From JAKFDK01 sp036676195 (lineage in GTDB: Bacteria > Bacillota > Sulfobacillia > Symbiobacteriales > ZC4RG38): 64,000 nucleotides of DNA. The notes below the pieces were generated by a model. It had not been told where the DNA came from. It saw only the letters and a program-made list of their open reading frames with translations, and did no database searches. Made by a program: the position numbers and the translations under genes. The stretch covers positions 124,001 through 188,000 of the forward strand of contig JAKFDK010000040.1 of assembly GCA_036676195.1 (NCBI GenBank). Reading direction: 5' to 3'. Shown here in pieces: positions 33,000 to 41,811 of the stretch (the first letter of the stretch is position 1; every line of letters starts with the position of its first letter).

Positions 33000-35768
33000 T
33001 TGCGTGTTGCCCGTTTTCAGACAGCGAGGCTGGTAATGGTAACGGCGGCGATGGAAATGCTCGTGGGGCTGGGAATTTACCTGTTGCCCCACGAATTTGC
33101 CGCGCCGTACTATAAAATCCTGCGCCCGTTCTTCCCTGCCCTCTCCGCCGCCCTGGTGGCCGGCAGCCTGGTCCTTCTGCTGTCACTCCGGTATCCGCTG
33201 CCATGGCGGTGGCCCCATGCCCTGGCCATCCTGCCGACCGCGCCGCTGGCGGTGCTGGCGATCTGTATCGGGTTGGCCGGACACAGCGTTGCGCCTTTTG
33301 TGTACGGCCTGCTGGCCGCGGCCACCCTGGTGACGCCGTGGCTCTCGATCGGAACGGGCCAGGCGGACGCCGCCGCAGCCCCTGACCTGTTTAGCCTCAC
33401 CCTGGCCCTGATTCAGGGCTCGGTGGGCGGGTACATGCTGATCCGGCCTGCGGCCGTGCTGCCGCTGGTGAGTGGCCTGGCCCGCGACTGGTTGTGGGTG
33501 GGCGGGCTCGTCGGGGTGGCGGGGGCGCTGGCCTTACTCGTACCCGACCGCTGGCGCCGTCCCGCGGCGGTGCGCTGGGTGTGCGGCCTGGCGGCAGCGG
33601 TCCTGCCCGTGCTGGTGGTCAGCAACGCCCTGCGCTCCGGGTTGCCGATCGGGGTGCTCTCATGGGGCCTTTTGGCCGCGGGGTTACTGGGCGGCTACCG
33701 CACCAGCGGTGCACCGGACCGGACTCCGGTACAGCCGGAGGTGCCGGCAGGACCCGGCGAGGTCCCGTTACCCGCGGTGGAGCGGCTGCTGGAAGCCTGG
33801 AGCTGGACCCTGGCCCTGGTCATAGTGGTGTTGGCGGCCCTGATGGGTTCGGTGGCCATTACCCCTCCGGTGCTGGCGCACTTGGTGGTGCTGGCCCTTG
33901 TGGTGTATAATGCCGTCGCCCACTGGGTGTTACCGCGCTTCGGGTCCACTGCCGGCCGGATTTTCTGGCACCTGGCCTTTCTGACCCTCGCACTGGGTGT
34001 ACTCATGGAGGCGGGCCCGGTGGGAACTGGCTTTCTGGCCCTGCTGGTGATCACCCCGACCATGGCGGCCTGGGCCCTGGGCCGGCGGGCCGGTGTCCGG
34101 ATTCTGGCCCTGGCCCTGGTGATGGTGGGGCTGGGACCCATCCACCGCTGGCTGCTGGGCGGCCAGCCCCTGGTTCTGCCACTGGGTGAGTCGGCGTTGC
34201 GGGTCCTGATTCTGGCGGTGGCGGCAGCGGCCGGGTTGCGCGCTGCCAGGTATCAGCGCAGGCTGCTGCGGGACCTGGCTCGGGCCCACAGCGGTTTGCA
34301 GCAGAAGGTGGACGGGCTGGCGCTGCTGGACCACATTGGCGGGACTGTGCGGCGGTCCCTCGATTTGGATCAGATTCTGCGCAACACCGCCGAGGAACTG
34401 GGCCGGGCCTTCAGCGCCAGCCGCTGCTTTATCTGCTTGCGCATCGGCGGCGAACAGTTCTCCCTGGTGCACGAATACACGGCGCCAGAGGTGTTGTCTC
34501 GGGAAGATTCCAACACGGCCGACTGCCAGCCGTTCATTAACATGGCCGCATTGCAGCGGCGGCCGGTGGCCGTGAGCGACGTCAACGACGACCCGCTGTT
34601 TCAGGATCCGGAAATGCGGCGCAAGCTGACCCTTGGCGCGCCAGGGGTGCGCGGCATCCTGGTCGCACCGATTCTGGTCGATGAGGATCTGCTGGGCGTA
34701 ATCGGATTCCACCAGTGCGTCACCCCCCGGCGGTGGAGTGACGAAGAGGTTGCACTGGCGGATGCAGTGGCCGGTCAGGTTGGGGTGGCCCTGGCCCATG
34801 CCCGGGCCCACCGGATCCTGGCGGAGCGCCACGCTGAACTGCAGCGCATCCATGCCGCCCTCAGCGACAGCGAACAGCGCTTCCGCACCGCCTTTGGTCA
34901 GGCCGCCGTCGGCATGGCCCTGATGGGAACCGGCGGGCGCTTCCTGCAGGTCAACCGGTCCCTGGCTGAGAGCCTGGGCTACACCGAGATGGAACTGTTG
35001 ACCACGACGGTCTTTACCCTCATTCATCCGGAGGACCTGGTGGTAACCGCCGAGCACATGCGCCGGTTACTGGACGGCGAATCGGAGCCCTTTCAGATTG
35101 AAATGCGCTACCTGCACAAGACCGGGCAGGTGGTCTGGACCCTGGTGAGTTGTTCGCTGGTGCGGGATGCCCAGGGGCAGGCCATGTACTTCATCCTCCA
35201 GTCCCAGGACATTACCGGGCGTAAGCAGGTAGAAGACCAGTTGGTATGGGCCGCCAACTACGATGCCCTGACGGAGCTGTTTAACCGCCGCCGGTTTTAT
35301 GAAGAACTGGAGCAGGAACTGGCCCAGGCCCAGCGTTACGGGACCCGCGGCGCCCTGCTGTTCCTTGACCTGGATGGATTCAAATATGTCAATGATACCT
35401 TGGGCCACCGGGCCGGCGACGAACTGTTAAGAACCGTGGCTGGCCTGCTCAAGAAACGGTTACGCCAGACTGACATCCTGGCCCGCTTGGGTGGCGATGA
35501 ATTTGCCGTTATTCTGCCACGGGTGGATGCTGACCAGGCCAGGGGGGTGGCAGCGAATATCCTGGAGGCCGTGCATGAGCACACCAGTTTATTCGACGGG
35601 CACCCCATGCACGTGACCACCAGTATTGGCATTGCCCTTTTTCCCGACCACGGACTGAACGCCGAGGAACTGGTGACCCACGCCGACATGGCGATGTACC
35701 ATGCCAAGGGGGCCGGACGCAATCACTACAGCGTCTACGGACCCGGTTACCTGGGCCTGAGAACATGA
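33000..35768 (+). CDS. Membrane GAF-PAS diguanylate cyclase
   Basis: 922-residue protein making cyclic di-GMP. The first 420 residues contain many hydrophobic helices. A GAF domain (about 440-600, from LLDHIGGTVRRSLDLDQIL), a PAS domain (about 620-750, SEQRFRTAFGQAAVGMAL) and a GGDEF domain (about 755-915) follow. The active site RLGGDEFA is intact. An inhibitory RxxD site (RQTD) sits five residues before it, so product feedback is likely. No EAL domain. TTG 33000 is preferred because GGGGGGAGA lies upstream. Confidence 0.9.
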   Translation: MRVARFQTARLVMVTAAMEMLVGLGIYLLPHEFAAPYYKILRPFFPALSAALVAGSLVLLLSLRYPLPWRWPHALAILPTAPLAVLAICIGLAGHSVAPFVYGLLAAATLVTPWLSIGTGQADAAAAPDLFSLTLALIQGSVGGYMLIRPAAVLPLVSGLARDWLWVGGLVGVAGALALLVPDRWRRPAAVRWVCGLAAAVLPVLVVSNALRSGLPIGVLSWGLLAAGLLGGYRTSGAPDRTPVQPEVPAGPGEVPLPAVERLLEAWSWTLALVIVVLAALMGSVAITPPVLAHLVVLALVVYNAVAHWVLPRFGSTAGRIFWHLAFLTLALGVLMEAGPVGTGFLALLVITPTMAAWALGRRAGVRILALALVMVGLGPIHRWLLGGQPLVLPLGESALRVLILAVAAAAGLRAARYQRRLLRDLARAHSGLQQKVDGLALLDHIGGTVRRSLDLDQILRNTAEELGRAFSASRCFICLRIGGEQFSLVHEYTAPEVLSREDSNTADCQPFINMAALQRRPVAVSDVNDDPLFQDPEMRRKLTLGAPGVRGILVAPILVDEDLLGVIGFHQCVTPRRWSDEEVALADAVAGQVGVALAHARAHRILAERHAELQRIHAALSDSEQRFRTAFGQAAVGMALMGTGGRFLQVNRSLAESLGYTEMELLTTTVFTLIHPEDLVVTAEHMRRLLDGESEPFQIEMRYLHKTGQVVWTLVSCSLVRDAQGQAMYFILQSQDITGRKQVEDQLVWAANYDALTELFNRRRFYEELEQELAQAQRYGTRGALLFLDLDGFKYVNDTLGHRAGDELLRTVAGLLKKRLRQTDILARLGGDEFAVILPRVDADQARGVAANILEAVHEHTSLFDGHPMHVTTSIGIALFPDHGLNAEELVTHADMAMYHAKGAGRNHYSVYGPGYLGLRT

Positions 35769-35802
35769 GCAGCCGCCCTTCCGGCCAGGAAAGGGCGGCT
35801 GC
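35769..35802. terminator. Terminator between the diguanylate cyclase and dedA-like genes
   Basis: A 12-bp stem (GCAGCCGCCCTT with AAGGGCGGCTGC, ten-base loop) begins right after the cyclase stop and lies between convergent genes, so it may serve both. The T-rich tail is weak (TTCGT). Confidence 0.65.
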
Positions 35803-35823
35803 TTCGTAACGGCGACCGGTTAT

Positions 35824-36444
35824 TCAGTGCCGGGCCGGCGCGGGTTTCCGGCGACGCTTGAGCAAGTACCAGACTACCAGCCCGACCAGGGCGATCCCAA
35901 TGACCACCTCGGCCAGCCGGAAATACTGGTGCCACTCCGGGTTCTCCCACACTTTCCCCACCTTGACGCCCGCCCAAACCAGGAAGACGGTCCAGGGCAG
36001 GACCCCGAGAAAGGAATAGAGCAGAAAGCGCCACACCGGCATACGGGCCACGCCGGCGGGCAGTGAAATGAACGTACGCACCCCCGGCAGCAGGCGGGTC
36101 AGAAAAGCGGTGGGCTCACCATAGCGCTGGAACCAGCGTTCGGCCACGTCCAGTTCGTGCTCGCGCACCAGGACATACCGGCCATAGCGCCGCACAAAAG
36201 ACCGCCCGCCGTACATCCCCACATAATAAGTCAGCAGTGACCCGACCATTTGTCCGCCGGTGGCTGCCCATACTGCGCCCCAGAAGGTCAGCGTGCCCTC
36301 GCGCACCAGAATGCCGGCGAAGGGCAGGGTGATTTCACTGGGCAGAGGGATACAGGCACTTTCGATCAACATGGCCACAAAGATCCCGGTGGCCCCGGTT
36401 GCGCCCAAGATGGTGGTCAGCCATCCGGCGATCCACTCGATCAA
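35824..36444 (-). CDS. DedA-family membrane protein
   Basis: 206-residue protein of the DedA/VTT family, implicated in lipid scrambling and membrane homeostasis. Diagnostic features are ESACIPLPSEITLPFAG, GQMVGSLLTYYVGMYGGR, RYGEPTAFLTRLLPGVRTFISLPAGVARM and FLLYSFLGVLPWTVF. Length is typical. TTG 36444 is the start, with GGAGA upstream. Confidence 0.93.
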   Translation of the reverse strand: MIEWIAGWLTTILGATGATGIFVAMLIESACIPLPSEITLPFAGILVREGTLTFWGAVWAATGGQMVGSLLTYYVGMYGGRSFVRRYGRYVLVREHELDVAERWFQRYGEPTAFLTRLLPGVRTFISLPAGVARMPVWRFLLYSFLGVLPWTVFLVWAGVKVGKVWENPEWHQYFRLAEVVIGIALVGLVVWYLLKRRRKPAPARH

Positions 36445-36482
36445 AGCGGAAGTCTCCTTTGCTGGTTAAAGTCGGTGCTGTT

Positions 36483-37436
36483 TCAATGGCCGCGGCCGTA
36501 TGGCTCCCGGAGCGGTTCAATCCCGGTGATCTGACCGGCGGTGTTCAGATCAATGGCAAAGCCAAAATAGGTGTACTTGGCATCGCGGACTGTCAGGCGG
36601 GCTCCGGCGGCGGCCGGCTGCGCTGTCACGATGGGAAAGGCGGTGAACCGGAAAAGGGCCTGCAGCTCCGGCGCAGCCAGGGCTGCCGCCACGGCGGGGT
36701 CGGCGGCGTCCGGTGCGGGCAGCCGGCGGTCTTCGGTGATAAGGCCCGGTCCGGCCGTACCCGTGACATGTTCCCCGGTGAGGGTGACGGCATAAGACCA
36801 GGTACCCAGCGGGTTCATCCCGGGCCACACCGCTGTCCGGTCGGCCTGCGGATAACGGGCCGCCACCTGCCGCAGCAGGACGGAGTGCACCGCCCCGCGC
36901 AGGCCCACATACAGCACCACGGCCAGCAGCGCCCCCTGCAGGGCCCGGCGACGCAGGGCCGGGCGCCGCCAGCCCAACAGGGCTGCCGCCAGCAGCGGCA
37001 AGGTAATGAGCGGGTCGATAATGTTGACCCAGTCTGCACCCAGGCGGACGGCACTGAATGGCTGCAGGAGCATGGTGCCCCAGCCTGTCCATAAATCGTT
37101 GGTCAGGTGGGCCAGCAGGACGGCGAGCAAACTAAACCCGTAAACCGGGCGCAGGCGGGCGGAACGGAAGACGCCTTTCACCAGGACGGTCGCCACCAGG
37201 GCCACCACCGGGGCAAAGACCAGGGCATGGGTCAGCCCGCGGTGGTACTTGAATCCGGCCAGAGGGTCACTGCCACCATAAAAGATGTCCAGGTCGGGCA
37301 GTTCAGCGGCCATCAGGGCGGCCCAAAATACAGCTCGGTCGGTAGCAGACCCCGGCAGGTCGGTACCCGGGCCGCCGTCAGGGCGCCTGAGCGCAGCTAC
37401 TGCCAGACCCATCAGACCATGGGTGAGATTATCCAT
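36483..37436 (-). CDS. Membrane-bound YdjM/DUF457-type metal-dependent hydrolase
   Basis: 317-residue protein. It begins MDNLTHGLMGLAVAAL with the conserved THG motif, followed by LPDLDIFYG and YHRGLTHALVF, a His/Asp set typical of this family. Several membrane helices span residues 70-195, then an extracytoplasmic C-terminal domain. Substrate unknown. It starts one or two bases after the stop of the preceding small membrane protein gene. Confidence 0.85.
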   Translation of the reverse strand: MDNLTHGLMGLAVAALRRPDGGPGTDLPGSATDRAVFWAALMAAELPDLDIFYGGSDPLAGFKYHRGLTHALVFAPVVALVATVLVKGVFRSARLRPVYGFSLLAVLLAHLTNDLWTGWGTMLLQPFSAVRLGADWVNIIDPLITLPLLAAALLGWRRPALRRRALQGALLAVVLYVGLRGAVHSVLLRQVAARYPQADRTAVWPGMNPLGTWSYAVTLTGEHVTGTAGPGLITEDRRLPAPDAADPAVAAALAAPELQALFRFTAFPIVTAQPAAAGARLTVRDAKYTYFGFAIDLNTAGQITGIEPLREPYGRGH

Positions 37437-37439
37437 TCG

Positions 37440-37739
37440 CTAAACCGCCGACAGCAGGTTATAGGCTACCAGCCCCAGTGAGATGACCGCTGACAGGCTG
37501 ACCACCATCACCATCCGCCGCGGCCGGTGCCGCTTGCGCAGCAGGTGCACCAGGGACAGGCCGGTCATGAGCACCGCCATGGCGGACATGCCATAGCGCA
37601 GAACCGGTGACACGGCCATGCCGGCGGCGGCGGCATGACCCAGGCCAACCGTCATGACCAGCATGTGCAGCCAGTGATGGGCAGAGGCTAAAAAGGCCAC
37701 CACGACTGCACCCACAGATGTGACTTGTTCGCGCTCCAA
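37440..37739 (-). CDS. Small three-helix membrane protein
   Basis: 99-residue protein with three predicted helices and a His/Met-rich first segment (ASAHHWLHMLVMTVGLGHAAA), then LRYGMSAMAVLMTGLSLVHLL and a basic loop before the last helix. TTG 37739 follows GAGGAGG by eight bases and is preferred over upstream codons. Function unknown; His and Met could bind a metal but this is not established. Co-directional with the DUF457 gene. Confidence 0.7.
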   Translation of the reverse strand: MEREQVTSVGAVVVAFLASAHHWLHMLVMTVGLGHAAAAGMAVSPVLRYGMSAMAVLMTGLSLVHLLRKRHRPRRMVMVVSLSAVISLGLVAYNLLSAV

Positions 37740-37921
37740 CCGGGGACCCTCCTCAAGGATGGGCATGGCGATGTGAATAACAGCGTTATTTCTCTTCGCC
37801 TGCAGAACATCCCTGCCCGCGCTCCCCAACAGGGGCCTGAAATCCAGGCCGCAGTCGGGCAGGGAAGCGCCACCCGGCACGGCGAAGGCTATCGGCAGGA
37901 CCGGGAAAAGGTAGGAAAGGA

Positions 37922-38911
37922 ATGAGTCCGTTGGCGACCAGACCCAAAGTCTTTGTGACGCGGCGAATTCCGGACAGCGGGCTGTCCATTCTGGATGCGG
38001 CCTGTGATTACCGCTACTGGGAGGAGGAATCAGCCCCGGTCCCCCGGGATGTATTGCTGCGGGAGATCGCCGATGTGGACGGCGTTTTGACCATGCTCAG
38101 CGATCGGGTTGACGGCGAATTCCTGGCCGCCGCCCCGCGCTGCCGGGTGGTGGCCAATCTGGCCGTCGGGTTCGATAATGTTGACGTGGGTGCCCTGACG
38201 GCCCGCCGGGTGCTGCTGACCAATACCCCCGACGTGCTGACAGAGGCCACCGCTGACCTGGCCTGGGCCCTGATGCTGGCAGCCGGGCGCCGGATCACGG
38301 AGGGCCAGAAGCTGATCGAGGCCGGGCGCTGGCAGTCCTGGTCGCCCATGTTTATGGTCGGTCAGGATCTGTACGGTGCCACCCTCGGGATCGTGGGCGC
38401 AGGTCGCATCGGCTCGGCGGTGGCCCGGCGGGCCTGCGGCTTTCAGATGAATGTGCTGTACCATAACCGCCGGCCGCAACCGGAACTGGAGGCCGCCACC
38501 GGGGCGCAATACCGGGCCCTGGACGACCTTCTGCGGGAGTCTGACTACATCGTGGTCCTGGTGCCGCTGACCCCGGAAACACGGGGCATGTTCGGGGCCC
38601 GTGAGTTTGCCCAGATGAAGCCGACGGCGGTTTTTGTCAACGTGGCCCGCGGCGCGGTGGTCAAAGAAGCGGAACTGGCCGACGCCCTGCGCCAGGGGCG
38701 CCCGTGGGCGGCCGGACTGGACGTGTTTGAGCGCGAACCGATCGGCGCTGACCACCCCTTGCTGGCCCTGCCCAACGTGACGGCCGTGCCACACATTGGC
38801 AGTGCCACGGTGGTCACCCGTACCCGGATGGCGGCCGTGGCCGCCACCAATCTGGTGCATGCCCTGACGGGCCGACCGGTTTCCAACCCCGTGAACCCGG
38901 AAGTGCTGTAA
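37922..38911 (+). CDS. D-isomer 2-hydroxyacid dehydrogenase (glyoxylate/hydroxypyruvate reductase type)
   Basis: 329-residue NAD(P)-dependent dehydrogenase. Motifs: VGFDNVDVGALTARRVLLTNTPDVLTEATADLAW, Rossmann GIVGAGRIGSAVARRA, VNVARGAVVKEAEL (catalytic Arg region), GLDVFEREP (Glu) and VPHIGSATVVTR (catalytic His). The LTNTPDVLTEATAD and VPHIGSAT strings are typical of GyaR/GhrB enzymes reducing glyoxylate. AGGAAAGGA lies before the ATG. Confidence 0.9.
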   Translation: MSPLATRPKVFVTRRIPDSGLSILDAACDYRYWEEESAPVPRDVLLREIADVDGVLTMLSDRVDGEFLAAAPRCRVVANLAVGFDNVDVGALTARRVLLTNTPDVLTEATADLAWALMLAAGRRITEGQKLIEAGRWQSWSPMFMVGQDLYGATLGIVGAGRIGSAVARRACGFQMNVLYHNRRPQPELEAATGAQYRALDDLLRESDYIVVLVPLTPETRGMFGAREFAQMKPTAVFVNVARGAVVKEAELADALRQGRPWAAGLDVFEREPIGADHPLLALPNVTAVPHIGSATVVTRTRMAAVAATNLVHALTGRPVSNPVNPEVL

Positions 38912-38952
38912 CGGCAAAAAGCAAAGGCCGGTCCGCACAGGGCAGGCCGGCC
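38912..38952 (-). terminator. Terminator of the DUF378 gene
   Basis: GGCCGG pairs with CCGGCC (38926-38931, 38947-38952), and the minus-strand tail TTTGCTTTTTGCC follows. It lies between convergent genes. Confidence 0.65.
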
Positions 38953-38992
38953 CATCATGGACGGACCCAGACAGATAGCCGGGGCGGGCTGT

Positions 38993-39196
38993 CTACTCCG
39001 CCCGGGCGGGACGGCGCCCTCCGAGCAGGTCCAGCAACATCGGGATGGCGGCGATGCCGACCAGGCCGTAAATAATCCGGCTCAGGAACGACGATTGCCC
39101 GCCAAACAAGGCGGCGACCAGATCGAAATTGAAGAAACCGATCAGGCCCCAGTTGAGGGCGCCAATCAGAACCAGGGTGCGAGCGAGCCACATCAT
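38993..39196 (-). CDS. DUF378 small membrane protein
   Basis: 67-residue protein with two membrane helices and the DUF378 signature LVLIGALNWGLIGFFNFDLVAALFG followed by RIIYGLVGIAAIPML. Function unknown in all members I know of. The start is one of two adjacent ATG codons. Confidence 0.88.
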   Translation of the reverse strand: MMWLARTLVLIGALNWGLIGFFNFDLVAALFGGQSSFLSRIIYGLVGIAAIPMLLDLLGGRRPARAE

Positions 39197-39392
39197 GGTG
39201 TGCGTCTTCCCTTCGGGTACTAATCGTCAGTTGTAGGTATGCGCGGCCAATAGCGCCCGCATACATGCATGTGCCCGGGAGGGGGCGGTCGGGGTTGGGA
39301 AGTTCTCCCATCCAACGGACAGAGTGGCGCCGGGTGGAAGCGGACACCCTCGTGTAAAGAGAAGTTGACTGGTCACCTGGCCTTGCAGGGGG

Positions 39393-40619
39393 ATGCCAAT
39401 GACAGAGGTGGCGGAGCGCCGGCTGGACAACGGCGTACGGGTTTTGCTGATTCCCCGGTCGGGGGGGCTGGCCGCGATCCAGGCTCTGCTGCGGGTGGGC
39501 TCGCTGCACGACCCGCCTGGCCAGGAAGGGCTGAGCCATTGCCTGGAGCACATGCTGTTCAAAGGGTCCCGCCGTACCTCCGGGGTGGAAATGAGCCGCC
39601 GGTTTATTCGCCTGGGTGCCCTTCCCCAGGCTGAAACAATGCCGGACGAAACCTTCGTGTCCGTGCAGGTGCCTCGACGCCATGCCGGTCAGGCCCTGGG
39701 GTTGCTGGCCGAGCTATTGGGGGAGCCTGACCTGGACCCCGAGGACCTGGAGCGGGAAAAACAGGTGATTAGAGGCGAAGTCCTGGGGATTCGGGACGAC
39801 CTGCGCTGGTGGCTGCTCAGTGAGTTACTGCCCCGAGCCGTGTTCGGCGGCTGGGCCGGGTACCCCATCACCGGGGGGATCGATACCGTCGTGACCTTGT
39901 CGGTGGCGGACCTGCGCCGCCATCACAATACCTGGTACCATGGCGGTAACCTGGTGCTGGCGGTGGTGGCTGAGGAGCCGGCGGCGCTCTGGCCTGGGAT
40001 TGTTGCCACCTTTGGTGCCCTGCCGGGGGCCGCACCGGCAGTGGTGGCGCCGGTATCAGCCGCCGGAACGGGCTATGGGCGACTCATCGAACGTCGCCCG
40101 GCCGAACTGGCGACGCTGGCCCTGGGCTGGCGGCTGCCCCCGGTGGCCGAGGCTGACCTGCCCGCCCTGGACCTGGCCATTTCCGTGCTGGGTGAAGGCA
40201 CACAGTCCCTGATTGTTTCCCACCTGCGCGGGATGCGGGGAATGGCTTATGACGCCGGTGCCTTTCGACAGCGCAGTCTGCTGGCCGACTTTGCCGCCGT
40301 GCATGCCCAGGTGGACCCGGCGAGTGTAGAGGCGGCGGTGGACCTGATCCGGGAATTGGTAGCCGCTGCCGGCCACGGGATCGATGAAGAAGCGGTAGCG
40401 GCGGTACGGGCCCTGGCCGAGACGGCGGCCCTGGAGGGCAGCGAAAGCAGCATGCACCTGGCCTCGTGGTACGCGGCCCAGGCCGCCCGCGGGCGGCGGC
40501 TGGAAAGCCCGACGCAGCGGGCCGAGCGTCTGCGGTCCGTTACCGGTGAGCACGTGGCGGTGGTGGCCCGCCGCTACCTGGATCCGGAGCATTATGCCTT
40601 TGCCCTGGTCGGGCCGTAA
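39393..40619 (+). CDS. M16-family zinc peptidase
   Basis: 408-residue insulinase-like protein. The inverted zinc motif HxxEH is HCLEH (H47, E50, H51), with a downstream Glu region in EDLEREKQVIRGEV. The C-terminal half is the inactive-domain-like partner. Firmicute homologues (YmxG/PqqL type) are often near sporulation or dut genes, but not here. Both conserved zinc residues are present, so activity is likely; substrate unknown. Confidence 0.9.
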   Translation: MPMTEVAERRLDNGVRVLLIPRSGGLAAIQALLRVGSLHDPPGQEGLSHCLEHMLFKGSRRTSGVEMSRRFIRLGALPQAETMPDETFVSVQVPRRHAGQALGLLAELLGEPDLDPEDLEREKQVIRGEVLGIRDDLRWWLLSELLPRAVFGGWAGYPITGGIDTVVTLSVADLRRHHNTWYHGGNLVLAVVAEEPAALWPGIVATFGALPGAAPAVVAPVSAAGTGYGRLIERRPAELATLALGWRLPPVAEADLPALDLAISVLGEGTQSLIVSHLRGMRGMAYDAGAFRQRSLLADFAAVHAQVDPASVEAAVDLIRELVAAAGHGIDEEAVAAVRALAETAALEGSESSMHLASWYAAQAARGRRLESPTQRAERLRSVTGEHVAVVARRYLDPEHYAFALVGP

Positions 40620-40634
40620 AGGGGGATCTCGCCG

Positions 40635-41027
40635 GTGGAGCAAATGGTGGTGGTAGCGGCGGTGGTGCGCCGGGACGGGCGGGTGCTGGTGGCGCGCCGT
40701 CCGCCGGGGGCACACCAGGGCCTGCGCTGGGAGTTCCCCGGCGGGCGGGTGGAGCCGGGGGAGCATCCGGAGGCAGCGGTAGTGCGGGAGATCCGGGAAG
40801 AACTGGGCTGGGATGTGCAGGTGCAGCGCTTTTACGACCTGGAGCCACATACCTACCCGGACCGGCAAGTCTTTTTGCTCTTCTATGAGTGTGCGCTGGT
40901 GGGCCTGGCCATGCCCGTGCCGCCGGCCGGCGCCGAGGTACGCTGGGTACGGCCGGCGGAACTGACCGCCCTTGATCTGGCCCCCGCAGACCGACGGGTG
41001 GCAGCCCGGCTGGCGGCGGCCGGGTAG
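40635..41027 (+). CDS. Nudix hydrolase, MutT-like
   Basis: 130-residue Nudix enzyme. The box GX5EX7REUXEEXGU is complete: GGRVEPGEHPEAAVVREIRE followed by ELGW. The N-terminus (VVVAAVVRRDGRVLVARRPPG) and overall length match MutT-type 8-oxo-dGTP hydrolases, although other nucleotides are possible. GTG 40635 lies 16 bases after the peptidase stop, with AAGGGGGA upstream, so the two are probably co-transcribed. Confidence 0.88.
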   Translation: MEQMVVVAAVVRRDGRVLVARRPPGAHQGLRWEFPGGRVEPGEHPEAAVVREIREELGWDVQVQRFYDLEPHTYPDRQVFLLFYECALVGLAMPVPPAGAEVRWVRPAELTALDLAPADRRVAARLAAAG

Positions 41028-41068
41028 CCGGATCCATGGCAGGCCGCCCATGACACGAACGAGAAGTA

Positions 41069-41106
41069 GAGCAGCCAGGGACCTTGTCCTTGGCTGCTCG
41101 GCTTTT
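41069..41106 (+). terminator. Terminator after the Nudix gene
   Basis: AGCAGCCA pairs with TGGCTGCT (41070-41077, 41091-41098) with partly paired inner bases, followed by CGGCTTTTG. Confidence 0.7.
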
Positions 41107-41218
41107 GGCAGCGTACTGTTCGGTGGAGGAAAACGGGGCGGCACTGGTAAATAAAACGACGTAACACCCCCGCCGGGCAGGGGGCGATACCCAACGGGCA
41201 GGAGGCGCACAACATCAC

Positions 41219-41809
41219 GTGAGTTTTGCACTGATCGTTGCCATCGGGCTGGTTCTGTTTGCCGTCATGGGCTGGATGACCTTTTCCGGCGGAAAGCGTA
41301 CACCGTCAACCCCCCCGCCCCGAACCGTCGGGTGGCTGCGGGGCCGGGTGGGGGGGGACGTGGCCGGGTCTGACATCACCCTGTGGGCCCTGCCGGACGG
41401 GCACCTGACCGGGCGTTTCGGCGGGGCCGTGGCGGGCAGAGACATTGACATCACCTTTAACGGTACCACCCTGGCCGGCCGGTGCGGCGGCGTGCTGGGG
41501 GGCTTTGACCTGGAGGCTGCGGTCAGCGGCAGCAGTCTGCAGGGGCGGCTGGGCGGCGGCGTGGTGGGTGCCGACCTGCACCTGCAGCAACAGGGGAACC
41601 GGATCCACGGCCGGGTGGGTGGCCCCGTGGTGGGGTTTGACGTGGACCTGATTTACGATGCCCGAGCCGAACGCCTGCAGGGGCGCCTGGGCGGCGCATT
41701 GGTCGGGAACGACCTGAAGGCCGACCTGCGGGGCATTCAGCCCCTGGTGGCCGCTGCCGTGGCCGGGGCCGTATACTATCAGCGCCGGCAGGCAGCCCGC
41801 CGGCGTTAG
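41219..41809 (+). CDS. Membrane-anchored repeat protein, possible beta-solenoid
   Basis: 196-residue protein. An N-terminal membrane helix (ALIVAIGLVLFAVMGWM) and a Pro/Thr-rich spacer lead into six repeats of 21-24 residues built on GRxGGxVxGxD; the GR dipeptides sit at 42, 65, 88, 109, 131 and 155. The regular Gly/hydrophobic period suggests a stacked beta structure. A short hydrophobic, Arg-rich tail ends the protein. Not recognised as a named family. The GTG start is 13 bases from AGGAGG, a long spacing. Confidence 0.75.
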   Translation: MSFALIVAIGLVLFAVMGWMTFSGGKRTPSTPPPRTVGWLRGRVGGDVAGSDITLWALPDGHLTGRFGGAVAGRDIDITFNGTTLAGRCGGVLGGFDLEAAVSGSSLQGRLGGGVVGADLHLQQQGNRIHGRVGGPVVGFDVDLIYDARAERLQGRLGGALVGNDLKADLRGIQPLVAAAVAGAVYYQRRQAARRR

Positions 41810-41811
41810 GT

